The notes under the pieces: generated by a model | Told to the model about the DNA's origin: nothing | What the model saw: the letters and a program-made list of their open reading frames with translations, nothing else | Databases searched by the model: none | In this document: piece by piece, positions 25,223 to 34,044 of the stretch | How the letters are laid out: every line of letters starts with the position of its first letter | Position numbering within the stretch: position 1 is the first letter of the stretch | Origin: an uncultured Prevotella sp. | GTDB lineage: Bacteria; Bacteroidota; Bacteroidia; Bacteroidales; Bacteroidaceae | Assembly: GCA_902497035.1 (NCBI GenBank) | Contig: CABVDL010000011.1 | Location: 1-43,334, forward strand | Direction: 5' to 3' | DNA: 43,334 bases | Made by a program: the position numbers and the translations under genes

Positions 25223-26923
25223 ATGAAAACCAAGATAACACTTCTGTCTGTTGCTGCGGCAGCCCTGATGCTGACCGCCTGCAACAACACCTTCGACGAC
25301 TTGGCCATCAATCCCCAACAGCCAAGCATGAAGACCTATTTCACGACACCCGAAGCTGTCAATGAGGCCGTGATGACCTGTTACGGCTATATCCAGACCC
25401 AGCGATGCCTCGGTGCCTCCGCCTCAAAGACCGTCATCATACGCTCCGACGAGGCCTCCAGCAATTCCGATTATGGAAAGCCGGGCATGTATGGCTCGTC
25501 GCTCAACTCCAGCTATTACACCATCATGCAGCCCTTTGGCCTGCTCTACAGTGTGGCCTCGCAAGCAACCTACGTGATAGAGAACATCGACAACGTGGCC
25601 TTCACTGACGAGACACAGAAGAAGGCTTACCTGGGCGAGGCTTATTTCTGGCGCGCCTTTGCCGACTTCTGGCTGTTGGTCAACTACCGCCAGGTGTCGC
25701 TGATAACCCATGCGCCACAAGGCATGGCCGATTATACCCGTCCCATCTCCAAACCCGATGATGTATGGGATGCTATCATCGACGACTTGGGCAAGGCCAA
25801 GGAAAACCTGCCCAAGAAAGGCTATTGGACGGGCGACCGTCTCGGACGTGTCACCGCAGCCTCGGCTGCCGGACTGCGCGGCAAGGCCTACCTCTACCGC
25901 AGCGGCATTGAACCCCTCTATGGCACTTCCAAGCAGACCTATTATGATGAGGCAGCCCAGGAGTTCGACCAGATTATCCGCGGCGACTTCGGCAACTACT
26001 CGCTGACCACCAACTACGGCGACAACTTTGATGTGGCTCACGAGAACAATGACGAGAGCATCATCGAGATACAGTTCCTTGGCGATGTGGAGAACGCGGC
26101 GTTCAATCCGGCTACGGCCACGTCGGGACTGGCCTTCGACACACGCGGCATCATGCTGCCCGGTGCAGGTGTCGGCTATGAGGGTGTGGTTCACGACTGG
26201 CTCTACGACGAGTTTGCCAAGTCCATTGACAAGGACGGCTACACCGACATCCGCATGTTCAGCACGATGTTCTTCAACGACAAGAGCAGCGACATCAAGC
26301 TCCGTCCCGGCCAGCGGCTGACCGGTCCCGGCGGCTACCACTTCGAGGAAATGTATCCGCAGGGTGACTTTTCCACGGCTGCCAACGCACGCACTCATCC
26401 TTACAAGGCGGCCTTCCTGAAAGGCATGGATCTGTCTATGCCAATGCGCAACAACAACCCGCAATCCTTGGCCGGCGTAGGCTCGGGCGTGAAGGAATAT
26501 ATCTATAACCAGCCGCGCGCCCATGGTGTCAACTGGCGGTGGATGCGTTATGCCGATGTGTTGCTCATGTATGCGGAGGCCGTCACGATGGGCGGCAAGG
26601 CCGGCACGATGTCGGCTGTAGAGGCTGTCAACAAGGTGCGTGAGCGCGCTAACATGGCGGACGTACAGGGTGTCACCATGGACATCATCAAGCACGAGCG
26701 TACCCTGGAGTTTGCCTTGGAAGGACACCGCTTCTATGACTTGCTGCGCTGGGGTGAACTTGCCACCACGTTCAGCCTGCGGGAAAAGGCCGACCCCAAT
26801 TTCAAGAAGCTTATCTCGGAAACCGACTACCAGGGCTTCGTGAGCAACAAGAACGAATGGCTGCCCATCCCCATCCAGGAGATTGAGTCAAACAGTTATG
26901 CAGAGCAGAATCCCGGTTATTGA
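25223..26923 (+). CDS. SusD-like glycan-binding surface lipoprotein
   Basis: Caps the SusC channel and binds the glycan at the cell surface. The 566-residue protein has a lipoprotein signal with LTAC at 17-20 (lipid on C20), then the SusD/RagB fold: tetratricopeptide-like N-terminal helices (AYLGEAYFWRAFADFWLLVN), a central binding region, and the conserved C-terminal pattern NWRWMRYADVLLMYAEAV with VNKVRERANM and HERTLEFALEGHRFYDLLRW. It starts 15 bases after susC ends and precedes the first propeller protein by 9 bases. Ligand specificity is inferred from the operon. Confidence 0.95.
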   Translation: MKTKITLLSVAAAALMLTACNNTFDDLAINPQQPSMKTYFTTPEAVNEAVMTCYGYIQTQRCLGASASKTVIIRSDEASSNSDYGKPGMYGSSLNSSYYTIMQPFGLLYSVASQATYVIENIDNVAFTDETQKKAYLGEAYFWRAFADFWLLVNYRQVSLITHAPQGMADYTRPISKPDDVWDAIIDDLGKAKENLPKKGYWTGDRLGRVTAASAAGLRGKAYLYRSGIEPLYGTSKQTYYDEAAQEFDQIIRGDFGNYSLTTNYGDNFDVAHENNDESIIEIQFLGDVENAAFNPATATSGLAFDTRGIMLPGAGVGYEGVVHDWLYDEFAKSIDKDGYTDIRMFSTMFFNDKSSDIKLRPGQRLTGPGGYHFEEMYPQGDFSTAANARTHPYKAAFLKGMDLSMPMRNNNPQSLAGVGSGVKEYIYNQPRAHGVNWRWMRYADVLLMYAEAVTMGGKAGTMSAVEAVNKVRERANMADVQGVTMDIIKHERTLEFALEGHRFYDLLRWGELATTFSLREKADPNFKKLISETDYQGFVSNKNEWLPIPIQEIESNSYAEQNPGY

Positions 26924-26932
26924 TATTGACGT

Positions 26933-28642
26933 ATGAAGACAATAAAAACATTATCGCTTATCCTCCTTGGTGCAGCTTCCCTGTTCAACAGTCAGCAGGC
27001 CGTTGCGCAGGGAGCGCAGGGAGAAACCCTCTACAACGGCATCAAGTTGCCGGCCCAGTGGCCGCCCCGCTATGCCGAGCCGTCGAAAGCCCAATCCATG
27101 CCCGTGCCATACCTGAGGCAGAAGCCGGAGGTGATACCCGTCAATGTGGGCCGACAGCTCTTTGTAGACAGCTTCCTCATCGCCAGCACCAATCTTCAGA
27201 CCGTGTTTCACCAGCCCGACCTCTATGGGGGCAATCCCGTGCTCCAGCCGACCGCCGACTGGGAAAAGACAGGGGAGGGCGGCCTCTATGCCGCGCCATT
27301 CAGCGATGGCGTGTGGTACGACGACCTGGCCGGCATATATAAGATGTGGTATCTTGCGGGTTCCGGGAAGCTGCATGGCGGCGAGAAGCAGACCTTCTAC
27401 ACCGGCTACGCAGAGTCGAAGGACGGCGTGCATTGGGTAAAGCCCGAGCTGGACTTGCTCAAGGGCACGTGCATCGTCGACACGGCCAACCGCGATGCCT
27501 CTACCATCTGGCTGGACCGGACAGAGACTAATCCGCAGCGCCGCTTCAAGATGTTCAATGTGGAGCGCCGCCCGACGGACAAGCGCTGGCAGTTCATCCT
27601 GAAGTACTCGCCCGACGGCATCCACTGGTCGGAGGGTGTGGCACAGTCGGGTGACCTCTACGACCGCTCGTCGGTGTTCTACAATCCGTTCCGCAAGGTG
27701 TGGTGCCTGTCCATGCGCTATGGCACGAAAGTCTCGTCGCGCTCGCGGAGCTATCTTGAGGCCCCAGATCCGGAGACGGCCATATCTATGGCCCACCGTG
27801 TAAGGCGGGGCATTCCCGACAAGAATGTCGTGTTCTGGTTCACGCCCGACAGCCTTGAGCCACGTCATCCGCAGTTTCCGGAGGTCAACCCGGGTATCTA
27901 TAATTTTGATGCCATCGCCTACGAAAGCATTCTCCTCGGACAGTACTCGGTATGGCAGGGACCTGAGAACGGTGTCTGCGCCAAGCTCGGCATACAGAAG
28001 CGCAATGAGATCCTCCTCGGCTACTCGCGCGACGGCTTCCATTTCTCACGCCCTACCCACAAGCCTTTCCTCGCCAACAACCCCGTCGAGGGAGCCTGGA
28101 ACTGGGGCAACATGCAGTCGGTGGGCGGTGTGCCGCTCATCGTGGGCGACTCACTCTATTTCTATTGCAGCGGCCGCCAACGCAACAAAATCATGTGGGA
28201 CAGCTACACTTCCACAGGACTGGCCCGGCTGCGGCGGGACGGATTCGTGTCGATGCGCGGTGGGCGGCAAGGTGGCGAACTCGTCACCGAGCCCATCGTG
28301 TTCGACGGCAAATACCTCTTTGTCAACGCGGACGTGAAGCAGAAAGGCGGGCGCTTGGCAGTTGAAGTGCTTGACAAGGACGGTCGTGTGCTGCCGGGCT
28401 TCTCACGCAAAGAATGCGTGGCCATGAAGGGAAAGGACAGTACGAAGCAGCAGATAACTTGGAAAGGACATGCCGGTTTGGAGACGCTCGCCGGGCAGAC
28501 AGTCCGACTGAAGTTCTATCTGTCATCAGGCGATCTGTATGCCTTCTGGATTTCGCCTTGGACAACGGGTGAGAGCCGCGGCTATACCGCCGGAGGCGGC
28601 CCCGGACTGTCATCCACAGGAATAGACCAACCCCTAAAATGA
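26933..28642 (+). CDS. Secreted propeller-type putative glycoside hydrolase (paralogue A)
   Basis: A 569-residue exported protein with a signal peptide (MKTIKTLSLILLGAASLFNS...AVAQ). After a short YNGIKLPAQWPP motif it shows a five-bladed-propeller-like region: GRQLFVDSFLIAS, GNPVLQPTADWE, PFSDGVWYDD with YKMWYLAG, and three Asp-box-like motifs SKDGVHW (162-168), SPDGIHW (226-232) and SRDGFHF (365-371). The C-terminal part (from about 440, ending DLYAFWISPWTTGESRGYT) looks like a beta-sandwich. Similar proteins occur in Bacteroidota and Planctomycetota and are loosely called GH32/GH43-like; no substrate is established to my knowledge. The place in a sialic-acid locus suggests sialoglycan processing. 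It is followed 6 bases later by a paralogue of the same layout. Confidence 0.75.
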   Translation: MKTIKTLSLILLGAASLFNSQQAVAQGAQGETLYNGIKLPAQWPPRYAEPSKAQSMPVPYLRQKPEVIPVNVGRQLFVDSFLIASTNLQTVFHQPDLYGGNPVLQPTADWEKTGEGGLYAAPFSDGVWYDDLAGIYKMWYLAGSGKLHGGEKQTFYTGYAESKDGVHWVKPELDLLKGTCIVDTANRDASTIWLDRTETNPQRRFKMFNVERRPTDKRWQFILKYSPDGIHWSEGVAQSGDLYDRSSVFYNPFRKVWCLSMRYGTKVSSRSRSYLEAPDPETAISMAHRVRRGIPDKNVVFWFTPDSLEPRHPQFPEVNPGIYNFDAIAYESILLGQYSVWQGPENGVCAKLGIQKRNEILLGYSRDGFHFSRPTHKPFLANNPVEGAWNWGNMQSVGGVPLIVGDSLYFYCSGRQRNKIMWDSYTSTGLARLRRDGFVSMRGGRQGGELVTEPIVFDGKYLFVNADVKQKGGRLAVEVLDKDGRVLPGFSRKECVAMKGKDSTKQQITWKGHAGLETLAGQTVRLKFYLSSGDLYAFWISPWTTGESRGYTAGGGPGLSSTGIDQPLK

Positions 28643-28648
28643 AGCATT

Positions 28649-30367
28649 ATGATGTACACTAAACAATGGATTGCAATACTGACTGCCGTCATGCTCACAG
28701 CCTGCGGCAGCAGCACGGACACTCCGGATACGCCGGTGGAACCCGTAACACCGACCAATCCTACGCAGCCCGAAACGGACAACACTATATATAATGGCAT
28801 CACGCTTCCTGCCACATGGCCCATCAAGCGCAATGCCAAAAGCGACATCCGCCGCGGCATGACACCGTATTACCTGACCACCAAGCCTACAGTGATTAAG
28901 GTTGACGTAGGCCGTCAGCTCTTTGTTGACAATTTCCTCATTGCCAGCACTACACTCAAGCGCACATGGCACTATGCCGAGTATGTGGTCGGGAACCCGG
29001 TACTTTCGCCTGACAAGGACTGGGAACGCACGGGAAGCAGCGGCGCAGCCTTTGCCGCGCCGTTCAGCGACGGTGTATGGTACGATGAGAAAGACGGCCT
29101 CTTCAAGATGTGGTATATGGGCGGTGGCGGAGCCTATGCCACGAGTGGTGCCGGCGTGACCTGCTACGCCGAGTCGGCCGATGGCATGACCTGGACAAAG
29201 CCGTCGCTCAATGTCGTGTCAGGAACGAATATCGTTAGGCGCGGGGCCGTGCGTGACGCCTCATCCGTATGGATTGACAAGCAGGCAACAAACAGCTCGG
29301 CCCGATACAAGATGTTTGAGGTCGCCGGAGGCGCTGGCAACTGGAAATATAGCTATCTTACATCTTCCGACGGTAAGGCCTGGCGCGACCAAAATGCTGC
29401 TTCGGGCAAGTTAGCCGACCGTTCCACAGTGTTCTACAATCCGTTCCGAAGCGTATGGGCCTGGTCCATGCGCCACAACGTGAGGGTGAACAGCTCTGAT
29501 CCCTACACTGTCAGGGCACGCGACTACATGGAGAATGCTGACCCTGTAGCAGGCAACAAGGCTGCCGTGGCCGACCTCAACTATTTCTGGTGCGGCCCCT
29601 GGCCCTCGGAGCAGAAGCATCCAACCTACAAGAACAACGACGGGTCTCCGGGTATCTACAACATCGATGCTATGCCATACGAGAGCATCATGTTGGGCTT
29701 GTTCACCATCTGGCAAGGACCGGAGAATGATGTTGCCGAGAAAGACGGCGTCATCAAGCGTAACCAGGTGATGTTAGGCTATTCGCGCGATGGCTTCTCC
29801 TGGTATAGGGAAGACATGAATGCCTTCCTGCCGGTCAACGATGACAAGACGGCATGGAACAACGGCAATGTTCAGTCAACTGTCGGCTCACCACTGATCG
29901 TCGGCGACAAGCTTTATTTCTATGTGAGCGGACGCCGGCTGGAAAATGGCAAAGAGATTACGAGTACCGGCTTGGCAACGCTCAGACGCGACGGCTTCGC
30001 GTCCATGTCCGGATCAGGCGAGTTGACCACAGAGACGCTGAAGTTTAAGGGCGAATACTTCTTTGTCAATGCCGCTGTGCGCGGGGACATGAAGGTAGAA
30101 ATCCTTGATGCCAACGGAAAGAGCATTGCAGGCTTTACGAAAGACGATTGCCTGTCGATGACCGGTGACGGGACGAAGCTGCAGGTGACATGGAAGAACA
30201 ACACCACGCTCAAGTCGCTCTCCGGCCAGAACATCAAAGTGAAGTTCTACCTTACCGATGCCGATCTTTACGCTTTCTGGATTTCTGACTACGCCACGGG
30301 AGAAAGCCGTGGATACACGGCAGGCGGTGGCCCGGGACTAAACGCTCTTGGCACCGACACCAAATGA
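28649..30367 (+). CDS. Lipoprotein propeller-type putative glycoside hydrolase (paralogue B)
   Basis: A 572-residue paralogue of the preceding gene product, sharing YNGITLPATWP, GRQLFVDNFLIAS, GNPVLSPDKDWE, PFSDGVWYD and the C-terminal ending DLYAFWIS, ATGESRGYTAGGGPGL. Unlike its neighbour it is a lipoprotein: LTAC at 16-19, then a T/P-rich spacer of about 25 residues, fitting surface anchoring. Asp-box-like motifs are SADGMTW (176-182), SSDGKAW (239-245) and SRDGFSW. The two proteins could work on the same glycan at different sites, one lipid-anchored and one free. The activity is unassigned. The second ATG (28652) is an equally good start. The stop overlaps no gene; the next ATG used is 33 bases on. 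Confidence 0.75.
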   Translation: MMYTKQWIAILTAVMLTACGSSTDTPDTPVEPVTPTNPTQPETDNTIYNGITLPATWPIKRNAKSDIRRGMTPYYLTTKPTVIKVDVGRQLFVDNFLIASTTLKRTWHYAEYVVGNPVLSPDKDWERTGSSGAAFAAPFSDGVWYDEKDGLFKMWYMGGGGAYATSGAGVTCYAESADGMTWTKPSLNVVSGTNIVRRGAVRDASSVWIDKQATNSSARYKMFEVAGGAGNWKYSYLTSSDGKAWRDQNAASGKLADRSTVFYNPFRSVWAWSMRHNVRVNSSDPYTVRARDYMENADPVAGNKAAVADLNYFWCGPWPSEQKHPTYKNNDGSPGIYNIDAMPYESIMLGLFTIWQGPENDVAEKDGVIKRNQVMLGYSRDGFSWYREDMNAFLPVNDDKTAWNNGNVQSTVGSPLIVGDKLYFYVSGRRLENGKEITSTGLATLRRDGFASMSGSGELTTETLKFKGEYFFVNAAVRGDMKVEILDANGKSIAGFTKDDCLSMTGDGTKLQVTWKNNTTLKSLSGQNIKVKFYLTDADLYAFWISDYATGESRGYTAGGGPGLNALGTDTK

Positions 30368-30399
30368 CAACAACGTTTATAACATTAAAAAGCAGTCTT

Positions 30400-32217
30400 A
30401 TGAAACATTATATTTTCCTGTCATTAGCGGCGCTCATGCTGTTGTTTGCAGCCTGCAGCGAGGAGCACACCTATTATGACACCGCGGCCAAGGCCGACAT
30501 CTCTGCCAATCCCCAATGTGAGGTCGGGGTGCCGGTAACCTTTACCAACAGTTCAGTGCCAACCACAGGCACCAGCATTGTCAGTTATCTGTGGGAATTT
30601 GGCGATGAGGCCAAATCCACGTCGACAGAGGAAAACCCTACTTTTACTTTCGTCAGGGACGGCGTGTTCAACGTCAAGCTGACAGTCACCGACACACATA
30701 ACCTGAAGGCTACAAGCCAGTATAAGGTGACGGTGGTCAATCCTACCAAGGCTGACTTCGTGACAGATGCCAGCGAGTATGACATGGGGGAAGCGGTGAA
30801 GTTCACCAACACCTCGACCACAAAGGGCTCAACCACCATCACCGCCTATTTGTGGGAGTTTGCCGATGCCGCAAACAGCACCTCTACGGAGGAGAACCCG
30901 ACCTTCACCTACACGGAGGCAGGCTCTTACCCCGTGAAGCTGACGGTGACCGACTCATACGGTTTGCAGACCAGCATCACACGCAGCGTGAATGTCCTTG
31001 ATCCTTCAAAGGTGATTGCCACACAGTGGACGGCTGCCATCGGCGGTGCCGTCAAAGGCGGCTCATCCCCTGCATTGTCGCCCGACGGCGCCACGGTGTA
31101 TGTGCTCCGCAGCCTGGCCAATTCTGATGTAGCCGCACTGATGGCTTTCAACACGTCGGACGGCCAGATGAAATGGGCGCTTGACCTAAGCGCTGCCATG
31201 TCGTCGCAGAGTGCCACGGCCACGGCGAAGGACGTGTTCAGCAGTCCGTCGGTCTCATCGGACGGCACCATTCACATTGTCGTGCGCGACCTCCAGTCGA
31301 CAACGGCCAATCGTGGTGTCTATGCCCTTGCCATCAATGCCTCAGGCAGCGTGAAATGGATTAAGAATGTGGGTGACAAGAGCACCAATCTCTATGCCAT
31401 CACGCCGGCCATCGATGCCGCCGGCAACACTTACGTGGCCACACGCGCCAAGAAGATCTGGAAGATTTCGGCAACCGGCGAGACTACGATGTTCAGCGAC
31501 GGTCTGAACGACATAACAGGTGGCCTCACCATCTCCAAGGCGGGCATTGTGTATGCCTTTGGCAAAGGCAACACCGGCTTGCAGGCCCTCAACACGCAGA
31601 CGGGCGCAGTGGCCTGGAGCTATGCCGACAATCTCGGTTCTGCCGCAGACGCGTTCACAGGAGCACTGCGCAGCAACCAAGCCACGATAGGCCGTGACGG
31701 TACGGCCTATTTCGTAACCGACACACCCGAAGGTGGCGCTGTTGTGGCCATCGGAACAAACGGCACAGTGAAGTGGACCTACAAGACCGTTGGTGCCATT
31801 CCTGACGGAGGTGTGGTGATAGCGCCTGACGGCACGCTGTATGCCAATGGCGGCACCGATGCTAACACAGGGCTGATAGCCCTCAACGCGGACGGGTCGC
31901 TGAAGTGGACCTTTGCCACCAAAGCAGCCGTGCAGACCTCACCGCTGATTGACAACCGAGGTTATGTGCATGTCATTGATGCCCGTGGCAATTACTACAT
32001 TGTCAAGGCCGACGGAACCCTATATTCCTCAGCGAAACTCGACGCAGCCAACTATTCGTGCCCGGTGATGGACAGCACGGGGCGCTTGTACGTGACCGTG
32101 GAGAAGAATGGCGTGCCTACACTTTTGTGTATCACGTCAAAGGCTTCGGGCTACAACGCCGACTCAGCCTGGCCCATGCGCGGACAAAACCCAATGCGCA
32201 CCGGATTGCAGAAGTAA
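30400..32217 (+). CDS. Surface lipoprotein with two PKD domains and a PQQ-like propeller
   Basis: A 605-residue lipoprotein with signal MKHYIFLSLAALMLLFAAC and lipid on C19. Two tandem PKD domains follow (about 28-115 and 118-205), each with the YLWEF(G/A)D core and VKLTVTD strand. Residues about 210-600 form a PQQ-enzyme-like beta-propeller with repeated patterns such as SPALSPDGATVYV, APDGTLYANGG and DNRGYVHVIDA, ending in WPMRGQNPMRTG. The start at 30400 is chosen because it gives the lipoprotein signal. Its place at the end of the SusCD operon is where SusE/F-type binding proteins usually sit, so a glycan-binding role is likely; no catalytic residues are recognised. A terminator follows. 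Confidence 0.85.
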   Translation: MKHYIFLSLAALMLLFAACSEEHTYYDTAAKADISANPQCEVGVPVTFTNSSVPTTGTSIVSYLWEFGDEAKSTSTEENPTFTFVRDGVFNVKLTVTDTHNLKATSQYKVTVVNPTKADFVTDASEYDMGEAVKFTNTSTTKGSTTITAYLWEFADAANSTSTEENPTFTYTEAGSYPVKLTVTDSYGLQTSITRSVNVLDPSKVIATQWTAAIGGAVKGGSSPALSPDGATVYVLRSLANSDVAALMAFNTSDGQMKWALDLSAAMSSQSATATAKDVFSSPSVSSDGTIHIVVRDLQSTTANRGVYALAINASGSVKWIKNVGDKSTNLYAITPAIDAAGNTYVATRAKKIWKISATGETTMFSDGLNDITGGLTISKAGIVYAFGKGNTGLQALNTQTGAVAWSYADNLGSAADAFTGALRSNQATIGRDGTAYFVTDTPEGGAVVAIGTNGTVKWTYKTVGAIPDGGVVIAPDGTLYANGGTDANTGLIALNADGSLKWTFATKAAVQTSPLIDNRGYVHVIDARGNYYIVKADGTLYSSAKLDAANYSCPVMDSTGRLYVTVEKNGVPTLLCITSKASGYNADSAWPMRGQNPMRTGLQK

Positions 32218-32227
32218 CTAAAACATG

Positions 32228-32265
32228 ATCCGGCATTGCGGGGCCATAGCCGTGCAATGCCGGAT
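32228..32265 (+). terminator. Terminator of the nan/SusCD operon
   Basis: A perfect 12-bp stem (ATCCGGCATTGC 32228-32239, GCAATGCCGGAT 32254-32265) with a 14-nt loop lies 10 nt after the last stop. The following bases are only mildly T-rich. Confidence 0.75.
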
Positions 32266-32282
32266 ATTTACAAGTGTATTAA

Positions 32283-32382
32283 TGGGTTCTATTAATTATC
32301 GCTGAAATAAAATATATGGATAACGGGATACGTTCTATTATCGGATACGCTAAAAAACGACAGGGCTAATTAATAGAATTCA
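32283..32382. repeat. Imperfect 22-bp inverted repeat pair upstream of nanQ
   Basis: Arms at 32283-32304 and 32361-32382 match at 18 of 22 positions, including an unbroken 12-bp core (TTCTATTAATTA against TAATTAATAGAA). They enclose 56 A/T-rich bases. The pair could be a regulator site, an RNA structure or an invertible segment. Confidence 0.6.
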
Positions 32383-32400
32383 CCTATAATCACCTATAAT
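32381..32400 (+). repeat. Tandem 10-bp repeat before nanQ
   Basis: CACCTATAAT occurs twice in direct succession, 12 nt before the nanQ start. No standard TAnnTTTG box is visible here, so this may be part of an atypical promoter or leader. Confidence 0.5.
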
Positions 32401-32411
32401 AATGTGTAACT

Positions 32412-32858
32412 ATGATTTATGGTAAGTTATCCCAGGCGTGGCGTGTAGAGCCACTGCATCCGCTGTTCCCCAAGCTTTTCGAGTATGTGCGCACGTACGA
32501 CTTGCTGCACGAGCCTCTTGGACGTATCGAGGTCTTGGGCGACAGTCTCTTCATCAACAATTCGGAGCCAACCTTAGTGCCGCAGGACAAGCAAGTGCTT
32601 GAGGTGCACCGCAAGTATATCGACGTGCATATCCTCCTTGAAGGCCGCGAACGCGTAGGTTGGCTGCCCACCGGCGAGGCGCACCATGCCGTTCACGTTT
32701 ACGACGAGGCAGCCGACTTCGCCACCTTCGCGGACCAACCCTCCACTTATGTGGACATGCGCCCGGGCGACTTCCTCATCGTCTATCCCGAGGACGCGCA
32801 TGCACCGATCATCGGCGACGGCACCGTGCGCAAGCTCATTGCCAAGGTGCTGCTTTAA
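32412..32858 (+). CDS. nanQ: YhcH/YjgK/YiaL-family protein, probable sialic acid anomerase
   Basis: A 148-residue cytoplasmic cupin-like protein of the DUF386 family. E. coli NanQ (YhcH) of this family accelerates interconversion of N-acetylneuraminate anomers so that the lyase receives the usable form. The metal-binding set is visible: E64, H66 and H73 in LEVHRKYIDVH, and H130 in PEDAHAP. Other family members (EbgC, YiaL) act on different sugars, so the assignment rests on the neighbouring nan genes. It is separated from the main operon by a terminator and about 195 nt holding repeats, so it may be expressed independently. A strong bidirectional terminator follows. Confidence 0.88.
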   Translation: MIYGKLSQAWRVEPLHPLFPKLFEYVRTYDLLHEPLGRIEVLGDSLFINNSEPTLVPQDKQVLEVHRKYIDVHILLEGRERVGWLPTGEAHHAVHVYDEAADFATFADQPSTYVDMRPGDFLIVYPEDAHAPIIGDGTVRKLIAKVLL

Positions 32859-32881
32859 GCTGACTGTATGGGCTTTATGAA

Positions 32882-32911
32882 AAAAGGCGTTGTCTGCGGA
32901 CAACGCCTTTT
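32882..32911. terminator. Bidirectional terminator between nanQ and the DUF4831 gene
   Basis: A perfect 13-bp stem (AAAAGGCGTTGTC 32882-32894, GACAACGCCTTTT 32899-32911) with a 4-nt loop has an A tract on one side and a T tract on the other, so it works in both directions for the convergent genes. Confidence 0.92.
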
Positions 32912-32916
32912 GCAGC

Positions 32917-33975
32917 TTACTCCACGGCCAAAGCCTTGATCTCCTTCACGCTACCTGTCAACGGGTCAAAGACGATCTGGGCGGATTGCTTTTTGCCAAA
33001 GAGATCACCACTCAGCGACTGTACGTATCCGAACTGTGCGGCATTCATCTCATACGTCGCCACCGTCTTACCGCCTGTCGTCAGCACGGCCTTGATTTTT
33101 GAGGGGAGTGAGGAGCGCAGGCCTATATCATTCTTGTCTTCCTTCTTCTTCTCAGCCGCATCGGCCATCGGATCCTTAGCCGTATGCTCATCGGTAATGG
33201 TGATAAAATAAGGCTCACCACTGAGATCATCACTACCCACCAGTCCGTAATACTTAGAGAAGCGGAAAAGAACCGTCCGCCCTTCCTTCACGGGAAGGAA
33301 AGAGAGCTGTGTCCACGTAGTATCTTTCACCGTCACGCCTTCGAAGAGCTGGGTGAGAGCCGCCTCCTGCCGGTTCATGTTCTCATACATCAGTTTGAGC
33401 TGTGCACCGTCCTTCGGGAGGTTGTCAGCATCACCGCGGCTCAGCGCATTGCGACTGTCACGAATGTCGTAGATCTCCTTCGCTGTCAGCTCCGCCTGCT
33501 TAGCCGTAGACCCGGCCGAGAGAATGTCCTCTGTCATGAAAGCACTCGGATCAAGCGGCGCAGGCTTCGGCGCAGGCTTGAAGACACGCTCGGGGAGCGA
33601 AGGCTGTATGGCTTCTGTATTGATGGCAAGGAGCTGACCATCGTGTGTCAGAGACACTTTATTGATAGAGATTTTCTTGTCTACCGAGAGCTTAAACTGC
33701 TTCGACGTATCGGGCACAGCCGTCGGATCCATCTCAATGCCGATGACGCGGTACGTCGTGGCGGGTTGCTGCGACACCTTCTCACGCATGAAGCGCTCGG
33801 CATACTGAGCAAACTCACCGGGGTTGTATTGCGTCTTCTCCACCTTCACCGTGAACCGCATCCCGTTCTTCGGGAGCATATAACTCGTCCCCTCAATGCT
33901 CTGAGCAGACAAAGGAGCCGAAGCCAAAGTCAATGCGGCTACCAAGCCGCAGAATCTGTTAATATACTCTTGCAT
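32917..33975 (-). CDS. DUF4831 family exported protein
   Basis: A 352-residue protein with a signal peptide (MQEYINRFCGLVAALTLASAPLSA) matching the DUF4831 family of Bacteroidota. The family has no known function. Visible features are a YMLPKNGMRFTVKVEKTQYNPGEFAQYAERF N-terminal region (given here in part: GMRFTVKVEK), a central block with YDIRDSRNALSRGDADNLPKDG, and a C-terminal FDPLTGSVKEI end. It is periplasmic or surface-exposed with no lipobox. It lies downstream of nnr on the same strand, separated by 210 nt of repeats, and no TAnnTTTG box was found in front of it, so expression could depend on read-through from nnr. Confidence 0.82.
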   Translation of the reverse strand: MQEYINRFCGLVAALTLASAPLSAQSIEGTSYMLPKNGMRFTVKVEKTQYNPGEFAQYAERFMREKVSQQPATTYRVIGIEMDPTAVPDTSKQFKLSVDKKISINKVSLTHDGQLLAINTEAIQPSLPERVFKPAPKPAPLDPSAFMTEDILSAGSTAKQAELTAKEIYDIRDSRNALSRGDADNLPKDGAQLKLMYENMNRQEAALTQLFEGVTVKDTTWTQLSFLPVKEGRTVLFRFSKYYGLVGSDDLSGEPYFITITDEHTAKDPMADAAEKKKEDKNDIGLRSSLPSKIKAVLTTGGKTVATYEMNAAQFGYVQSLSGDLFGKKQSAQIVFDPLTGSVKEIKALAVE

Positions 33976-34044
33976 TTTTCTTCTATAAATTAGCTAACCA
34001 TCTCTACCTTTCGAAGTATAAAGCAAAAACAGAACGTCATATAC

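Noticed and set aside
25424..26728. 434-residue open frame on the minus strand opposite the SusD gene
   Set aside because: Shadow of SusD coding bias; low-complexity V/L/G/H-rich translation with no recognisable domain.
26933..28642. Calling the propeller proteins sialidases outright
   Set aside because: No YRIP/FRIP arginine motif or full Asp boxes of GH33 are present, so only a putative glycosidase role is supported.
32218..32411. Possible small RNA or riboswitch before nanQ
   Set aside because: Beyond the terminator and repeats no known aptamer motif is recognisable.
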